NCBI RefSeq assembly: GCF_009852415.1
Contig: NZ_WOXS01000002.1
Location: 1,634,501 to 1,698,500, forward strand
DNA length: 64,000 bases
Source: Streptomyces sp. Tu 3180
GTDB lineage: Bacteria > Actinomycetota > Actinomycetes > Streptomycetales > Streptomycetaceae
Direction: 5' to 3'
The translations under genes and the position numbers were made by a program. Shown piece by piece: positions 1-7,621 of this stretch; positions within the stretch are counted from its first letter, which is position 1; each line of letters begins with the position of its first letter. A model generated the notes under the pieces. The model worked only from the letters and a program-made list of their open reading frames with translations. It made no database searches and was not told the origin of the DNA.

Positions 1-775
1 AGCCCGGGAAGGCGCCGCCGGCCGCGGCCACCGGGAAGCGGGAGTACCCCGTGCGGGCGGTGAGCTCCACGATCCGCGCCGGGGTGACCGCCGGGTCGAC
101 CGTCACCAGCGACTCGCGTCCCAGCAGCACGTCCGTGACCGGGCGGGAGCCCAGCTCCAGGGCGTCCTCCAGGCGTTCGGCCTCCTCGGGGTCGAGGAGG
201 CCCGCCTGGCCGGCGTCCTCCACCAGCCGGTTGAGCTGCTCACTGGTGAAGACGGCCTCGACCTCGTCCTTCGGCTCCACGCGGAAGAGCCGCAGGACGG
301 CCCGGGCGCAGGCGCCGAGCGCGAGGGTGACCGGCTTGCACAGGCGGGCGAACCAGACCAGGCCGGGGCTGAGCCACAGCGCGGCCTTCTCGGGCGCCGC
401 CATCGCGAGGTTCTTCGGGACCATCTCGCCGACGACGAGGTGGAAGAAGACCACGACGGCGAGCGCGACGACGTAGCCGAGCGGGTGGACCATGCCGTGC
501 GGCAGGTGGAGCCACTGGAAGACCGGCTCCAGCAGGTGGGCGACCGTCGGTTCGGCGACCGCGCCGAGCGTCAGCGAGCAGACGGTGATGCCGAACTGGG
601 CCGCCGCCATCATCTGCGGCAGGTTCTCCAGGCCGTACAGGACCTGGCGGGCGCGGGCGGTGCCGAGCGGTTCGATCTGGCTGCGGCGGACCGACACGAG
701 CGCGAACTCGGCGCCGACGAAGAAGCCGTTGGCGAGCACGAGCAGCGCGGCGAAGAGGAGTTGCAGCACGCTCAT
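1..775 (-). CDS. CNNM/CBS-domain membrane protein (HlyC/CorC family), C-terminus cut by window edge
   Basis: The start codon is the ATG at 773-775, which overlaps the stop of the upstream paralogue as ATGA, so the two are translationally coupled. The readable protein begins MSVLQLLFAALLVLANGFF and holds the four-helix CNNM (DUF21) membrane domain, with the hallmark stretch VVGEMVPKN near residue 110, followed by the beginning of a cytoplasmic CBS pair (RPVTDVLLGRESLVTV). The rest of the CBS domains and any CorC/HlyC C-terminal domain lie left of base 1. The family includes proposed magnesium/cobalt exporters and sodium-coupled magnesium transporters; the substrate cannot be told from sequence. 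It is a tandem paralogue of the next gene and the two may form a heteromer. Confidence 0.88.
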   Translation of the reverse strand, partial: MSVLQLLFAALLVLANGFFVGAEFALVSVRRSQIEPLGTARARQVLYGLENLPQMMAAAQFGITVCSLTLGAVAEPTVAHLLEPVFQWLHLPHGMVHPLGYVVALAVVVFFHLVVGEMVPKNLAMAAPEKAALWLSPGLVWFARLCKPVTLALGACARAVLRLFRVEPKDEVEAVFTSEQLNRLVEDAGQAGLLDPEEAERLEDALELGSRPVTDVLLGRESLVTVDPAVTPARIVELTARTGYSRFPVAAAGGAFPG

Positions 776-2103
776 CCGGCCGCCTCCACGAGCGGCAGCG
801 GAGCCGTTCTGACCAGACGGATCCGTTCCGCGCGGTAGTGGCCGACCCGGCGCACCGACAGCCGCCAGCCGGGCAGTTCCGCACGGTCGCCGACGGCCGG
901 GATCCGGCCGAGCAGATCGGCGACCAGACCGGCGACGGTCTCGTACGGTCCCTCGGGCGCCTCCAGGCCTATGCGCCGCAGGACGTCGACGCGGACGCCG
1001 CCGTCGACGTCCCAGGCCGGGTTGCCGTCCTCCGGCGGGGCGGCGGCGAGCTCGGGGACGTCCTGTCCGTCGTGCTCGTCGCGGACCTCGCCGACGATCT
1101 CCTCGACGATGTCCTCCAGCGTGACGACCCCGGCCGTGCCGCCGTACTCGTCGACGACGACCGCGATGGGCTGCTCGCTGCGCAGCCGCGTCAGCAGCGG
1201 CCGCACGGGCAGGGTCTCGGGGACGAGCAGCGCGGGGCGGGCGATGCGGCCGACGGGCGTGCGCAGCCGGTCGTGCACGGGCACCGCGAGGGCGTCCTTG
1301 AGGTGGACCATGCCGACGACCTCGTCGATCCGCTCCCGGTAGACGGGGAAACGGGACAGACCGGTGGCCCGGGTGAGGTTGACGACGTCCTCGGCGGTCG
1401 CCGAGGACTGCAGGGCGCTGACCTTCACCCGCGGGGTCATGACGGCCTGCGCGGTCAGCTCGCCCAGGGACAGGGTGCGCACGAAGAGGTCCGCCGTGTC
1501 CTGTTCCAGGGCACCGGCCCGGGCGGAGTGCCGGGCCAGGGAGACCAGTTCGCCGGGGGTGCGGGCGGAGGCCAGCTCCTCGGCGGGCTCGAGGCCCAGG
1601 GCGCGCACCAGGCGGTTGGCGACGGCGTTCAGCCCGGCGATGACCGGGCGGAACAGGCGGGCGAACGCGTGCTGCGGACCGGCGACGAAGCGCGCGACCT
1701 GCAGGGGTCGGGACACCGCCCAGTTCTTGGGGACGAGCTCGCCGATCACCATCTGCACGGCCGAGGCCAGCAGCATGCCGACGACGACCGAGACGCCGGG
1801 TACGACGCCCTCGGGGATCCCGGCCGCCCTGAACGGGCCGCCCAGCAGCCGGGCGAGCGCCGGCTCGGCGAGCATGCCGACGACGAGGGAGGTGAGGGTG
1901 ATGCCGAGCTGGGTGCCGGAGAGCTGGAAGGACAGCTCCTTGAGGGACTCGACGACGCGGCGGGCGCGCCGGTCGCCGTCGGCCGCGGCCCGTTCGGCGT
2001 CCGGTCGCTCGACGGTCACCAGGCCGAACTCGGCGGCCACGAAGAATCCGTTGGCGAGGATCAGCAGGAAAGCGGCTGCCAGGAGCAGCAGGGGGGTGGT
2101 CAT
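772..2103 (-). CDS. CNNM/CBS-domain membrane protein (hemolysin C/CorC family)
   Basis: The 443-residue protein has a full HlyC/CorC architecture. The N-terminal CNNM membrane domain covers roughly residues 1-180, starts MTTPLLLLAAAFLLILANGF and carries VIGELVPKNWAV, the counterpart of the paralogue's motif. A CBS pair follows (about 200-330; RTPVGRIARPALLVPE, VVDEYGGTAGVVTLEDIVEE). A C-terminal CorC/HlyC domain (about 350-435; YETVAGLVADLLGRIP) is a small cytoplasmic module found in this family. It is an inner-membrane protein probably involved in divalent-cation homeostasis, with CBS domains that usually bind adenine nucleotides. It is the first gene of a two-gene unit with the truncated paralogue. 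The substrate is unknown. Confidence 0.9.
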   Translation of the reverse strand: MTTPLLLLAAAFLLILANGFFVAAEFGLVTVERPDAERAAADGDRRARRVVESLKELSFQLSGTQLGITLTSLVVGMLAEPALARLLGGPFRAAGIPEGVVPGVSVVVGMLLASAVQMVIGELVPKNWAVSRPLQVARFVAGPQHAFARLFRPVIAGLNAVANRLVRALGLEPAEELASARTPGELVSLARHSARAGALEQDTADLFVRTLSLGELTAQAVMTPRVKVSALQSSATAEDVVNLTRATGLSRFPVYRERIDEVVGMVHLKDALAVPVHDRLRTPVGRIARPALLVPETLPVRPLLTRLRSEQPIAVVVDEYGGTAGVVTLEDIVEEIVGEVRDEHDGQDVPELAAAPPEDGNPAWDVDGGVRVDVLRRIGLEAPEGPYETVAGLVADLLGRIPAVGDRAELPGWRLSVRRVGHYRAERIRLVRTAPLPLVEAAG

Positions 2104-2259
2104 GATGCCGCCGCCTCCACATGGGTGCGCACCTCGTGGAGCCGGTGCGCGCTATGTCGGCAGGGGGCGGCGCAGGTACTGCAGGACGATCCGTCCATCG
2201 CCGGAGAGGGTCACTCCTCGGGTAGCAGGAGCCCCTGGCGCTCCGGGCGGAGCGGCAGG

Positions 2260-2288
2260 GGCGGAGGCGCGGTCGTCGCGCCTCCGCC
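2260..2288 (-). terminator. Intrinsic terminator-like hairpin after the rib-his-PH operon
   Basis: A perfect 12-bp inverted repeat (GGCGGAGGCGCG / CGCGCCTCCGCC) with a 5-base loop lies about 60 bases beyond the stop of the PH-domain gene on the minus strand. There is no strong T-tract, which is common for Streptomyces terminators. The remaining 2104-2351 sequence shows no convincing gene; it should contain the promoter of the CNNM pair. Confidence 0.6.
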
Positions 2289-2351
2289 CACCAGATTAAT
2301 CACGACAGGGGTGAGCGCGGCAGGGTGGACGGCTCCGACGCGTCCCGCGCC

Positions 2352-2822
2352 TCAGCCCCGGGGCGACTCGGGGCCGGCCGTGGAGCGGGCCTCGACGAGC
2401 GCCCGCAGGGCCCGCGCGTCGGCGATGGCGTGCTGCTTGGCGATGCCCGGCTGGATGCCGAGCGTGGGCAGGCTGGTGCCGTCGCTGAGGTCGAGGAAGA
2501 CCCACGGATCACCCGGCCGGAGATTCACCTGAAGGATCTCCGCCCATTCCAGGCGGCGCCTGCTCGTGATGTTGACGACGGTGACGCCCGCCTCGTCGGC
2601 GACGACCTTCGGCCGGGCCAGCAGGTACAGCACGCCGGCCAGCAGGGCGGCGGTGAACACGAAGCTGATCCGCTCGCCCGGGCCGAGCTGCTCCAGCAGC
2701 AGGGCCACCAGGGTGATGACCACGAAGATCGCGGCGGCGGCCGTGAGCAGCACCGCACGGGTGCGCCCCGGCCGGAAGGTGACGGGCAGGGCGGGCGGCC
2801 CGCCCCGGCTGGCGTCCGACAT
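2352..2822 (-). CDS. PH-domain (bacterial pleckstrin-like) membrane protein
   Basis: The 156-residue protein has two adjacent hydrophobic helices at about residues 24-43 and 52-69, then a soluble region with the pattern of a bacterial PH domain (VVADEAGVTVVNITSRRRLEWAEILQVNL, then WVFLDLSDGTSLPTLGIQ). Proteins of this kind occur widely in Actinobacteria with no settled function. Its start lies 20 bases after the hisG stop, so it is the last gene of the ribE-to-hisG transcription unit. No catalytic residues are evident. The link to histidine or flavin metabolism is only positional. Confidence 0.8.
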   Translation of the reverse strand: MSDASRGGPPALPVTFRPGRTRAVLLTAAAAIFVVITLVALLLEQLGPGERISFVFTAALLAGVLYLLARPKVVADEAGVTVVNITSRRRLEWAEILQVNLRPGDPWVFLDLSDGTSLPTLGIQPGIAKQHAIADARALRALVEARSTAGPESPRG

Positions 2823-2842
2823 GGTGGTGCTCCGGGTCCTGG

Positions 2843-3691
2843 TCAGAGGCGGCAGGCGTGGATGGCCGTGGTGAGGATGGCGCGGGCGCCGATGTCGTAC
2901 AGGTCGTCCATGATCCGCTGCGCGTCCTTGGACGGGACCATCGCGCGGACGGCGACCCAGCCCTCGTTGTGCAGCGGGGACACGGTCGGGGACTCCAGGC
3001 CCGGGGTGAGCGCGACGGCCTTCTCCAGCTGCTCGACCCGGCAGTCGTAGTCCATCATCACGTACGTCCGCGCGACCAGGACGCCCTGGAGGCGGCGCAG
3101 GAACTGCTGCACCTTGGGCTCCTCGCCGTCCGCGCCGGTGCGGCGGATGACGACGGCCTCGGACTTCATGATCGGCTCGCCGACGATCTCCAGGCCGGCG
3201 TTGCGCAGGGAGGTGCCCGTCTCGACGACGTCCGCGATGACCTGGGCGACACCGAGCTGGATGGCGGTCTCGACGGCGCCGTCGAGGTGGACGACGGAGG
3301 CGTCGATGCCGTGGTCGGCGAGGTGCTTGGCGACGATGCCCTCGTACGAGGTGGCGATCGTCTTGCCCTTCAGGTCCGCCGGCTCGCCGATGGTGCCCGG
3401 CTTGGTGGCGTAGTGGAACGTGGAGCGGGCGAAGCCCAGCGGCAGGATCTCCTCGGCGTCGGCGCCGGAGTCGATCAGCAGGTCGCGGCCGGTGATGCCG
3501 ATGTCGAGCTGCCCGGAGGCGACGTAGAGGGCGATGTCACGGGGGCGGAGGTAGAAGAACTCGACGTCGTTCGCCGGGTCGACGATCCGCAGTTCCTTGG
3601 ACTCGCGGCGCTGCCGGTAGCCGGCCTCATGCAGCATCTCCGCCGCAGGGCCGGACAGTGAACCCTTGTTGGGGACGGCGATGCGCAGCAT
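2843..3691 (-). CDS. hisG: ATP phosphoribosyltransferase HisG, long form
   Basis: HisG catalyses the first committed step of histidine synthesis, ATP plus PRPP to phosphoribosyl-ATP. I place the start at the ATG at 3689-3691, preceded by AGAAGGAAG, giving 282 residues beginning MLRIAVPNKGSL. An in-frame GTG at 3742 overlaps the hisE stop but would add 17 residues absent from HisG proteins. The catalytic core with the PRPP-binding stretch EIVGEPIMKSEAVVIRR-type signature and DVVETGTSLRNAGL is intact. The C-terminal ACT-like regulatory domain (about residues 205-282) marks the long, histidine-feedback-inhibited form that needs no HisZ. It lies directly after hisE. Confidence 0.95.
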   Translation of the reverse strand: MLRIAVPNKGSLSGPAAEMLHEAGYRQRRESKELRIVDPANDVEFFYLRPRDIALYVASGQLDIGITGRDLLIDSGADAEEILPLGFARSTFHYATKPGTIGEPADLKGKTIATSYEGIVAKHLADHGIDASVVHLDGAVETAIQLGVAQVIADVVETGTSLRNAGLEIVGEPIMKSEAVVIRRTGADGEEPKVQQFLRRLQGVLVARTYVMMDYDCRVEQLEKAVALTPGLESPTVSPLHNEGWVAVRAMVPSKDAQRIMDDLYDIGARAILTTAIHACRL

Positions 3692-3738
3692 GAGGTCGGC
3701 TTCCTTCTGTGGGGAGGGCTGTTGCGGGGGCTTCGGGT

Positions 3739-4011
3739 TCACAGGTGGGCGTAGACGTCGTCGAGGGAGATGCCGCGGGCGACCATCATCACCTGGACGT
3801 GGTACAGCAGCTGCGAGATCTCCTCGGCCGCCGCCTCCTTGCCCTCGTACTCGGCGGCCATCCAGACCTCGGCGGCCTCCTCGACGACCTTCTTGCCGAT
3901 GGCATGGACGCCCTTGTCCACCAGCTCGGCGGTGCGGGAGGTGGCGGGGTCGCCGTGAGCGGCCTTGTGCTGGAGCTCGGTGAAGAGCTCCTCGAACGTC
4001 TTCTTGGACAT
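3739..4011 (-). CDS. hisE: Phosphoribosyl-ATP pyrophosphatase HisE
   Basis: HisE hydrolyses phosphoribosyl-ATP to phosphoribosyl-AMP, the second step of histidine synthesis, using the product of the adjacent hisG. The 90-residue protein starts [14 protein letters not shown] at the ATG at 4009-4011, preceded by TAAGGACCACC. It shows the all-alpha MazG-like fold motif [20 protein letters not shown] and [18 protein letters not shown], whose acidic residues bind magnesium. In many bacteria HisE is fused to HisI; here it is stand-alone, as is usual in Actinobacteria. It follows ribH by 34 bases and is inferred to be in the same riboswitch-led operon. Confidence 0.94.
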   Translation of the reverse strand: MSKKTFEELFTELQHKAAHGDPATSRTAELVDKGVHAIGKKVVEEAAEVWMAAEYEGKEAAAEEISQLLYHVQVMMVARGISLDDVYAHL

Positions 4012-4045
4012 GGTGGTCCTTACCCTACGCGGTGACGGGGACTGC

Positions 4046-4531
4046 TCACCGCCAGGGTTCGGACACCGAACGCAGGCAGGCCGCGGTCGCCACCGCCGCG
4101 GTGACCGCCTCGTGCCCCTTGTCCTCGCTGGAACCGGGCAGTCCGGCGCGGTCCAGGGCCTGCTCCTCGTTGTCGCAGGTGAGCAGACCGAAGCCGACGG
4201 GCACACCGGTGTCGACCGACACCTGGGTGAGGCCCTGGGTGACGCCCTGGCACACGTAGTCGAAGTGGGGCGTGCCGCCCCGGATGACGACGCCGAGGGC
4301 GACGACCGCGTCGTAGCCCCGGCCGGCCAGGACCTTGGCGACGACCGGGAGCTCCCAGCTGCCGGGGACCCTGAGCAGGGTCGGCTCGTCGATGCCCAGG
4401 TCGTGCAGGGCGCGCAGGGCGCCGTCCACCAGTCCGTCCATCACCTTCTCGTGCCACTGCGCCGCGATGACGGCGACCCGCAGGTCACCCACATTGCGTA
4501 CGGACAACTCCGGTGCACCCTTGCCGCTCAC
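4046..4531 (-). CDS. ribH: 6,7-dimethyl-8-ribityllumazine synthase
   Basis: Lumazine synthase condenses 5-amino-6-ribitylaminouracil with 3,4-dihydroxy-2-butanone 4-phosphate, the penultimate step of riboflavin synthesis, and usually forms 60-mer or decameric shells. The 161-residue protein starts at a GTG (4529-4531) behind GGAGAC. Family motifs are visible: [31 protein letters not shown] and [18 protein letters not shown]. It lies 21 bases after the ribBA stop and 34 before hisE, inside the rib operon. Confidence 0.95.
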   Translation of the reverse strand: MSGKGAPELSVRNVGDLRVAVIAAQWHEKVMDGLVDGALRALHDLGIDEPTLLRVPGSWELPVVAKVLAGRGYDAVVALGVVIRGGTPHFDYVCQGVTQGLTQVSVDTGVPVGFGLLTCDNEEQALDRAGLPGSSEDKGHEAVTAAVATAACLRSVSEPWR

Positions 4532-4552
4532 GTGTCTCCTCGGTGGTTCTCT

Positions 4553-5841
4553 CTACTGGTTGCCGCAGGCGGGCACGGTCGGCGTGTCCAGCCAGGGCAG
4601 GTCGTGGCCCATCCGGTCCCGCTTGGTGCGCAGGTAGCGGAGGTTGTGCTCGCCCGCGGTGACGGGCATCGGCTCGCGTCCGGTGACCTCGATGCCGTGC
4701 CGGCCGAGCGCGTCGGACTTGTCGGGGTTGTTGGTCATCAGGCGGACGCCGCGCACCCCGAGGTCGGCGAGGATCTGCGCGCCGGCGCCGTAGTCGCGGG
4801 CGTCGGCGGGCAGGCCGAGTTCGAGGTTGGCGTCGAGGGTGTCCCGGCCGCGCTCCTGGAGCTCGTAGGCGCGCAGCTTGGACATCAGGCCGATGCCGCG
4901 CCCCTCGTGCCCGCGCAGGTAGACCACCACGCCCCGGCCCTCGGCCTGGATGCGGTCGAGGGAGGCGTCCAGCTGGGGCCCGCAGTCGCAGCGCTGGGAG
5001 CCGAAGACGTCGCCGGTGAGGCATTCGGAGTGGACGCGGACGAGGACGTCCTGGCCGTCGCCGATCTCGCCGTGGACGAGGGCGACGTGCTCCACGCCGT
5101 CGACGGTGGAGCGGTAGCCGTACGCCGTGAAGGTGCCGTGCGAGGTCGGCAGGCGGACCTCGGCCTCGCGGCGGACGGTGGGCTCGGAGCTGCGGCGGTA
5201 GGCGATCAGGTCCTCGATGGAGATGATCGTCAGGCCGTGCTTGCGGGCGAACGGGATCAGCTCGGGCAGCCGGAGCATGGTGCCGTCCTCGCCGGCGATC
5301 TCGACGATGGCGCCGGCCGGGCGCAGCCCGGCGAGGCGGGCGAGGTCGACGGCCGCCTCGGTGTGGCCGTTGCGCACGAGCACGCCGCCCTCGCGGGCGC
5401 GCAGCGGGAAGACGTGGCCGGGGCGGACGAAGTCGGCGGGTCCGGCGGTGCCGCCGGCCAGCAGCCGGAGCGTGGTGGCGCGGTCGGCGGCCGAGATGCC
5501 GGTGGTCACGCCGTGGGCGGCGGAGGCGTCCACGGAGACGGTGAACGCGGTCCGCATCGACTCGGTGTTGTCCTCCACCATCTGGGGGAGCCGCAGCCGG
5601 TCCAGCTCGTCGCCCTCCATGGGGGCGCAGATCAGACCGCGGCACTCGCTCATCATGAAGGCGACGATCTCGGGGTGGCCTTCTCGGCGGCGATGACGAG
5701 ATCGCCCTCGTTCTCGCGGTCCTCGTCGTCGACGACCACGACCGGGCGGCCGGCCGCGATGTCGGCGATGGCCTGTTCGACCGGGTCGAGGGCGAGGTCC
5801 TCGGCGCCGTCGGTGGGGTAGAGGACGGGTGCCGCGGTCAT
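4553..5841 (-). pseudogene. ribBA: ribBA (DHBP synthase / GTP cyclohydrolase II), disrupted by a one-base frameshift
   Basis: The gene should encode both entry enzymes of riboflavin synthesis. Reading from the ATG at 5841 gives the RibB N-terminus ([20 protein letters not shown]) and then runs out of frame to a TGA at 5653-5655 after 62 residues. The remaining protein, from YGVTTGIS-type and GHVFPLRA motifs to the RibA part (RCDCGPQLD zinc site, [10 protein letters not shown]), lies in the next frame and ends at 4553. One missing base at the four-G run 5672-5675 explains it: adding one restores [15 protein letters not shown] and a 429-residue enzyme. As sequenced, the 367-residue downstream frame opens with an ATG overlapping the upstream TGA, so GTP cyclohydrolase II could still be made, but the RibB site is split. 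Confidence 0.9.
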
Positions 5842-6479
5842 GCGGGCGCTCCTTCCAGTGCGGGCCGCGCGTCGCGGGAGCGCAGCCACCAGTCGCGCAG
5901 GCCCCACAGGACCAGCGCGCCGTAGATGACGTAGACGAAGCCGGAGAAGGCGAAGCCGTTGGCGAAGTTCAGGGGGACGCCGACGAGGTCGACGAGCAGC
6001 CAGGCGAACCAGAACTCGACCATGCCGCGGGCCTGGGCGTACATGGCGACGATCGTGCCGACGAAGATGTAGGCGTCGGGCCAGGGGTCCCAGGACAGGG
6101 ACGGGTGGAGGGTGAACAGCCCGCCGACGGCGAGGGTGCCGACGGCCGCGGCGCCCACCAGCAGGATCCGTTCGAAGGGGGTGGCGAAGCGGATCGCGAC
6201 GGAGCCGTCCTGCGCCTGCCGGCGGCCGCGGTTCCACTGCCAGAAGCCCCAGGCGGCGACGAGCATCACGACGACCTGCTTGCCGGCGCTGCCGGAGAGG
6301 TGGGCGGTGGCGAAGGCCGCGAAGAGGATCAGACCGGAGACGAACTGGGCGGGCCAGGTCCAGATCGAGCGGCGCCAGCCGAGGGCGAGGGCGACCAGGC
6401 CGATCACGTTGCCGATCATGTCCGACCACTTGATGTGCTGGCCGAAGAGGGTGAAGGCCTCGGAGTTGAGCCAGTTCAC
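5838..6479 (-). CDS. ribM: Riboflavin transporter of the PnuC family (RibM-like)
   Basis: The 213-residue integral membrane protein has about seven hydrophobic segments and the PnuC-family pattern ([46 protein letters not shown]). PnuC proteins are facilitators for vitamins whose product is trapped by phosphorylation. Members inside rib operons of Streptomyces davaonensis and Corynebacterium were shown to take up riboflavin and are called RibM. Placement here between ribE and ribBA, with ATGA overlaps on both sides and downstream of an FMN riboswitch, supports riboflavin over nicotinamide riboside as substrate. That assignment is from context, not from binding residues. Confidence 0.87.
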   Translation of the reverse strand: MNWLNSEAFTLFGQHIKWSDMIGNVIGLVALALGWRRSIWTWPAQFVSGLILFAAFATAHLSGSAGKQVVVMLVAAWGFWQWNRGRRQAQDGSVAIRFATPFERILLVGAAAVGTLAVGGLFTLHPSLSWDPWPDAYIFVGTIVAMYAQARGMVEFWFAWLLVDLVGVPLNFANGFAFSGFVYVIYGALVLWGLRDWWLRSRDARPALEGAPA

Positions 6480-7090
6480 TTGGCCGCCCCCTCACCGAGG
6501 GCCCGGTCGCCGATCATCCGCTCGACGTACTTGGCGATGACGTCCACCTCGAGGTTGACCGGGTCGCCGGGCTGCTTGAGGCCGAGGGTGGTCAGGGCGA
6601 GGGTGGTGGGGATCAGGCTGACGGTGAAGAAGTCGGGTCCGGCGTCGACGACGGTGAGGCTGATGCCGTCGACGGTGACGGAGCCCTTCTCCACGACGTA
6701 GCGGGAGAGGTCCGCGGGGAGGGAGATCTTCACGACCTCCCAGTTCTCGGACGGCTTGCGCTCGAGGATCTCGCCGGTGCCGTCGACGTGCCCCTGCACG
6801 ATGTGGCCGCCGAGGCGGGCGCCCAGGGCCATGGGGCGTTCGAGGTTGACGCGGGAGCCGACGGCGAGGGCGCCGAGGCTGGAGCGGTTCAGGGTCTCGG
6901 CCATCACGTCGGCGGTGAACTCGTCGCCCTCGTGCTCGACGACCGTGAGGCAGACGCCGTTGACGGCGATGGAGTCACCGTGCTTCGCGCCCTCGGTGAC
7001 GACGGGGCCGCGCAGCCGGAAGCGACAGGCGTCGTCGAGGGTCTCGACGGCGGTGACCTCGCCCAGCTCTTCGACGATTCCGGTGAACAC
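6476..7090 (-). CDS. ribE: Riboflavin synthase, alpha subunit
   Basis: This enzyme dismutates two lumazine molecules into riboflavin and the pyrimidine precursor. The 204-residue protein has the internal duplication typical of the family: the first lumazine-binding repeat opens [10 protein letters not shown] and holds [11 protein letters not shown], the second holds [16 protein letters not shown] near residue 130. It starts at a GTG (7088-7090) behind AGGAGGACCC. It is the first gene of the operon after the FMN riboswitch and overlaps ribM by four bases. The name ribC is also used for this gene. Confidence 0.95.
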   Translation of the reverse strand: MFTGIVEELGEVTAVETLDDACRFRLRGPVVTEGAKHGDSIAVNGVCLTVVEHEGDEFTADVMAETLNRSSLGALAVGSRVNLERPMALGARLGGHIVQGHVDGTGEILERKPSENWEVVKISLPADLSRYVVEKGSVTVDGISLTVVDAGPDFFTVSLIPTTLALTTLGLKQPGDPVNLEVDVIAKYVERMIGDRALGEGAAK

Positions 7091-7232
7091 TTCCCGGGTC
7101 CTCCTGCCTCTTCGGGCACGGACTCCGGGGCTGTCGATGACGACAGACTACGGGCGAGGACACCGGGAACGACGCCGGACAGAGTTCGCCCCGACGGCGA
7201 ACCGGTACGGCAGCGCGCATGGATGCCCGCCC

Positions 7233-7362
7233 GCCGCGCACTGCCTCCCATCCGGACTTTAACCGTCGGTCCAGGAATTTCACCTGGTCAACCGGCCGCT
7301 GGAGGCGACCGGGTCGCGGACTGTAACCGCCGGTTCGGACTTTCACCGACCCCGGAGTGCGC
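7233..7362 (-). promoter_or_regulatory. FMN riboswitch (RFN element)
   Basis: The minus strand contains the conserved RFN blocks in order: GCACTCCGGGGTCGGTG, AGTCCGAACCGGCGGT, AGTCCGCGACCC, GACCAGGTGAAATTCCTGG, ACCGACGGTTAAAGTCCGGA and GGGAGGCAG. This matches the established FMN-binding aptamer. It sits 142 bases upstream of ribE and should repress the operon when FMN is plentiful. I did not identify an unambiguous terminator in the 7091-7232 linker, so control could be by termination or by blocking ribE translation. Confidence 0.97.
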
Positions 7363-7548
7363 TGCTACTGGTACAGGGCCAGTGTGCCACGCCCGGTCGC
7401 CGTCCATGCGGACGGGGGGTGTGGGGTGGCTCACAACCGGTGACGCCCGGCGCGCCGGGCGGGGTGCGGGGAGCCGGCTCCCGGTCCGCCCGGCGGAGCC
7501 CGGGGTCCAACTCCCGCCCCGTCGTCCGCGTTTGACGGACCGCGAGAT

Positions 7549-7590
7549 TGGTCCATACCTATTGACGCTGTGGTCTAGTCCTCTTAGGGT
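7549..7590 (+). promoter_or_regulatory. Chitinase promoter with direct repeats and a DasR-like operator
   Basis: Two imperfect 12-base direct repeats, TGGTCCATACCT (7549-7560) and TGGTCTAGTCCT (7571-7582), match the direct-repeat pair described in Streptomyces chitinase promoters. The second, with its flanks, also resembles the palindromic DasR responsive element (ACTGGTCTAGACCACT consensus). A plausible promoter overlaps them: TTGACG at 7562-7567, 17 bases, TAGGGT at 7585-7590. DasR is the GlcNAc-responsive GntR repressor. Repression in the absence of chitin breakdown products is inferred. Confidence 0.8.
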
Positions 7591-7621
7591 CTGCGCCAAC
7601 TTCCGTGGAGAGGAACCCACC

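Noticed and set aside
3692-3742. GTG at 3742 as the hisG start, overlapping the hisE stop
   Set aside because: It would add 17 residues not seen in HisG; the ATG at 3691 has a good ribosome site and gives the standard MLRIAVPNKG start.
5653-5680. Programmed ribosomal frameshift in ribBA
   Set aside because: No slippery heptamer or stimulatory structure is evident, and two other genes show the same one-base loss, which favours sequence error.
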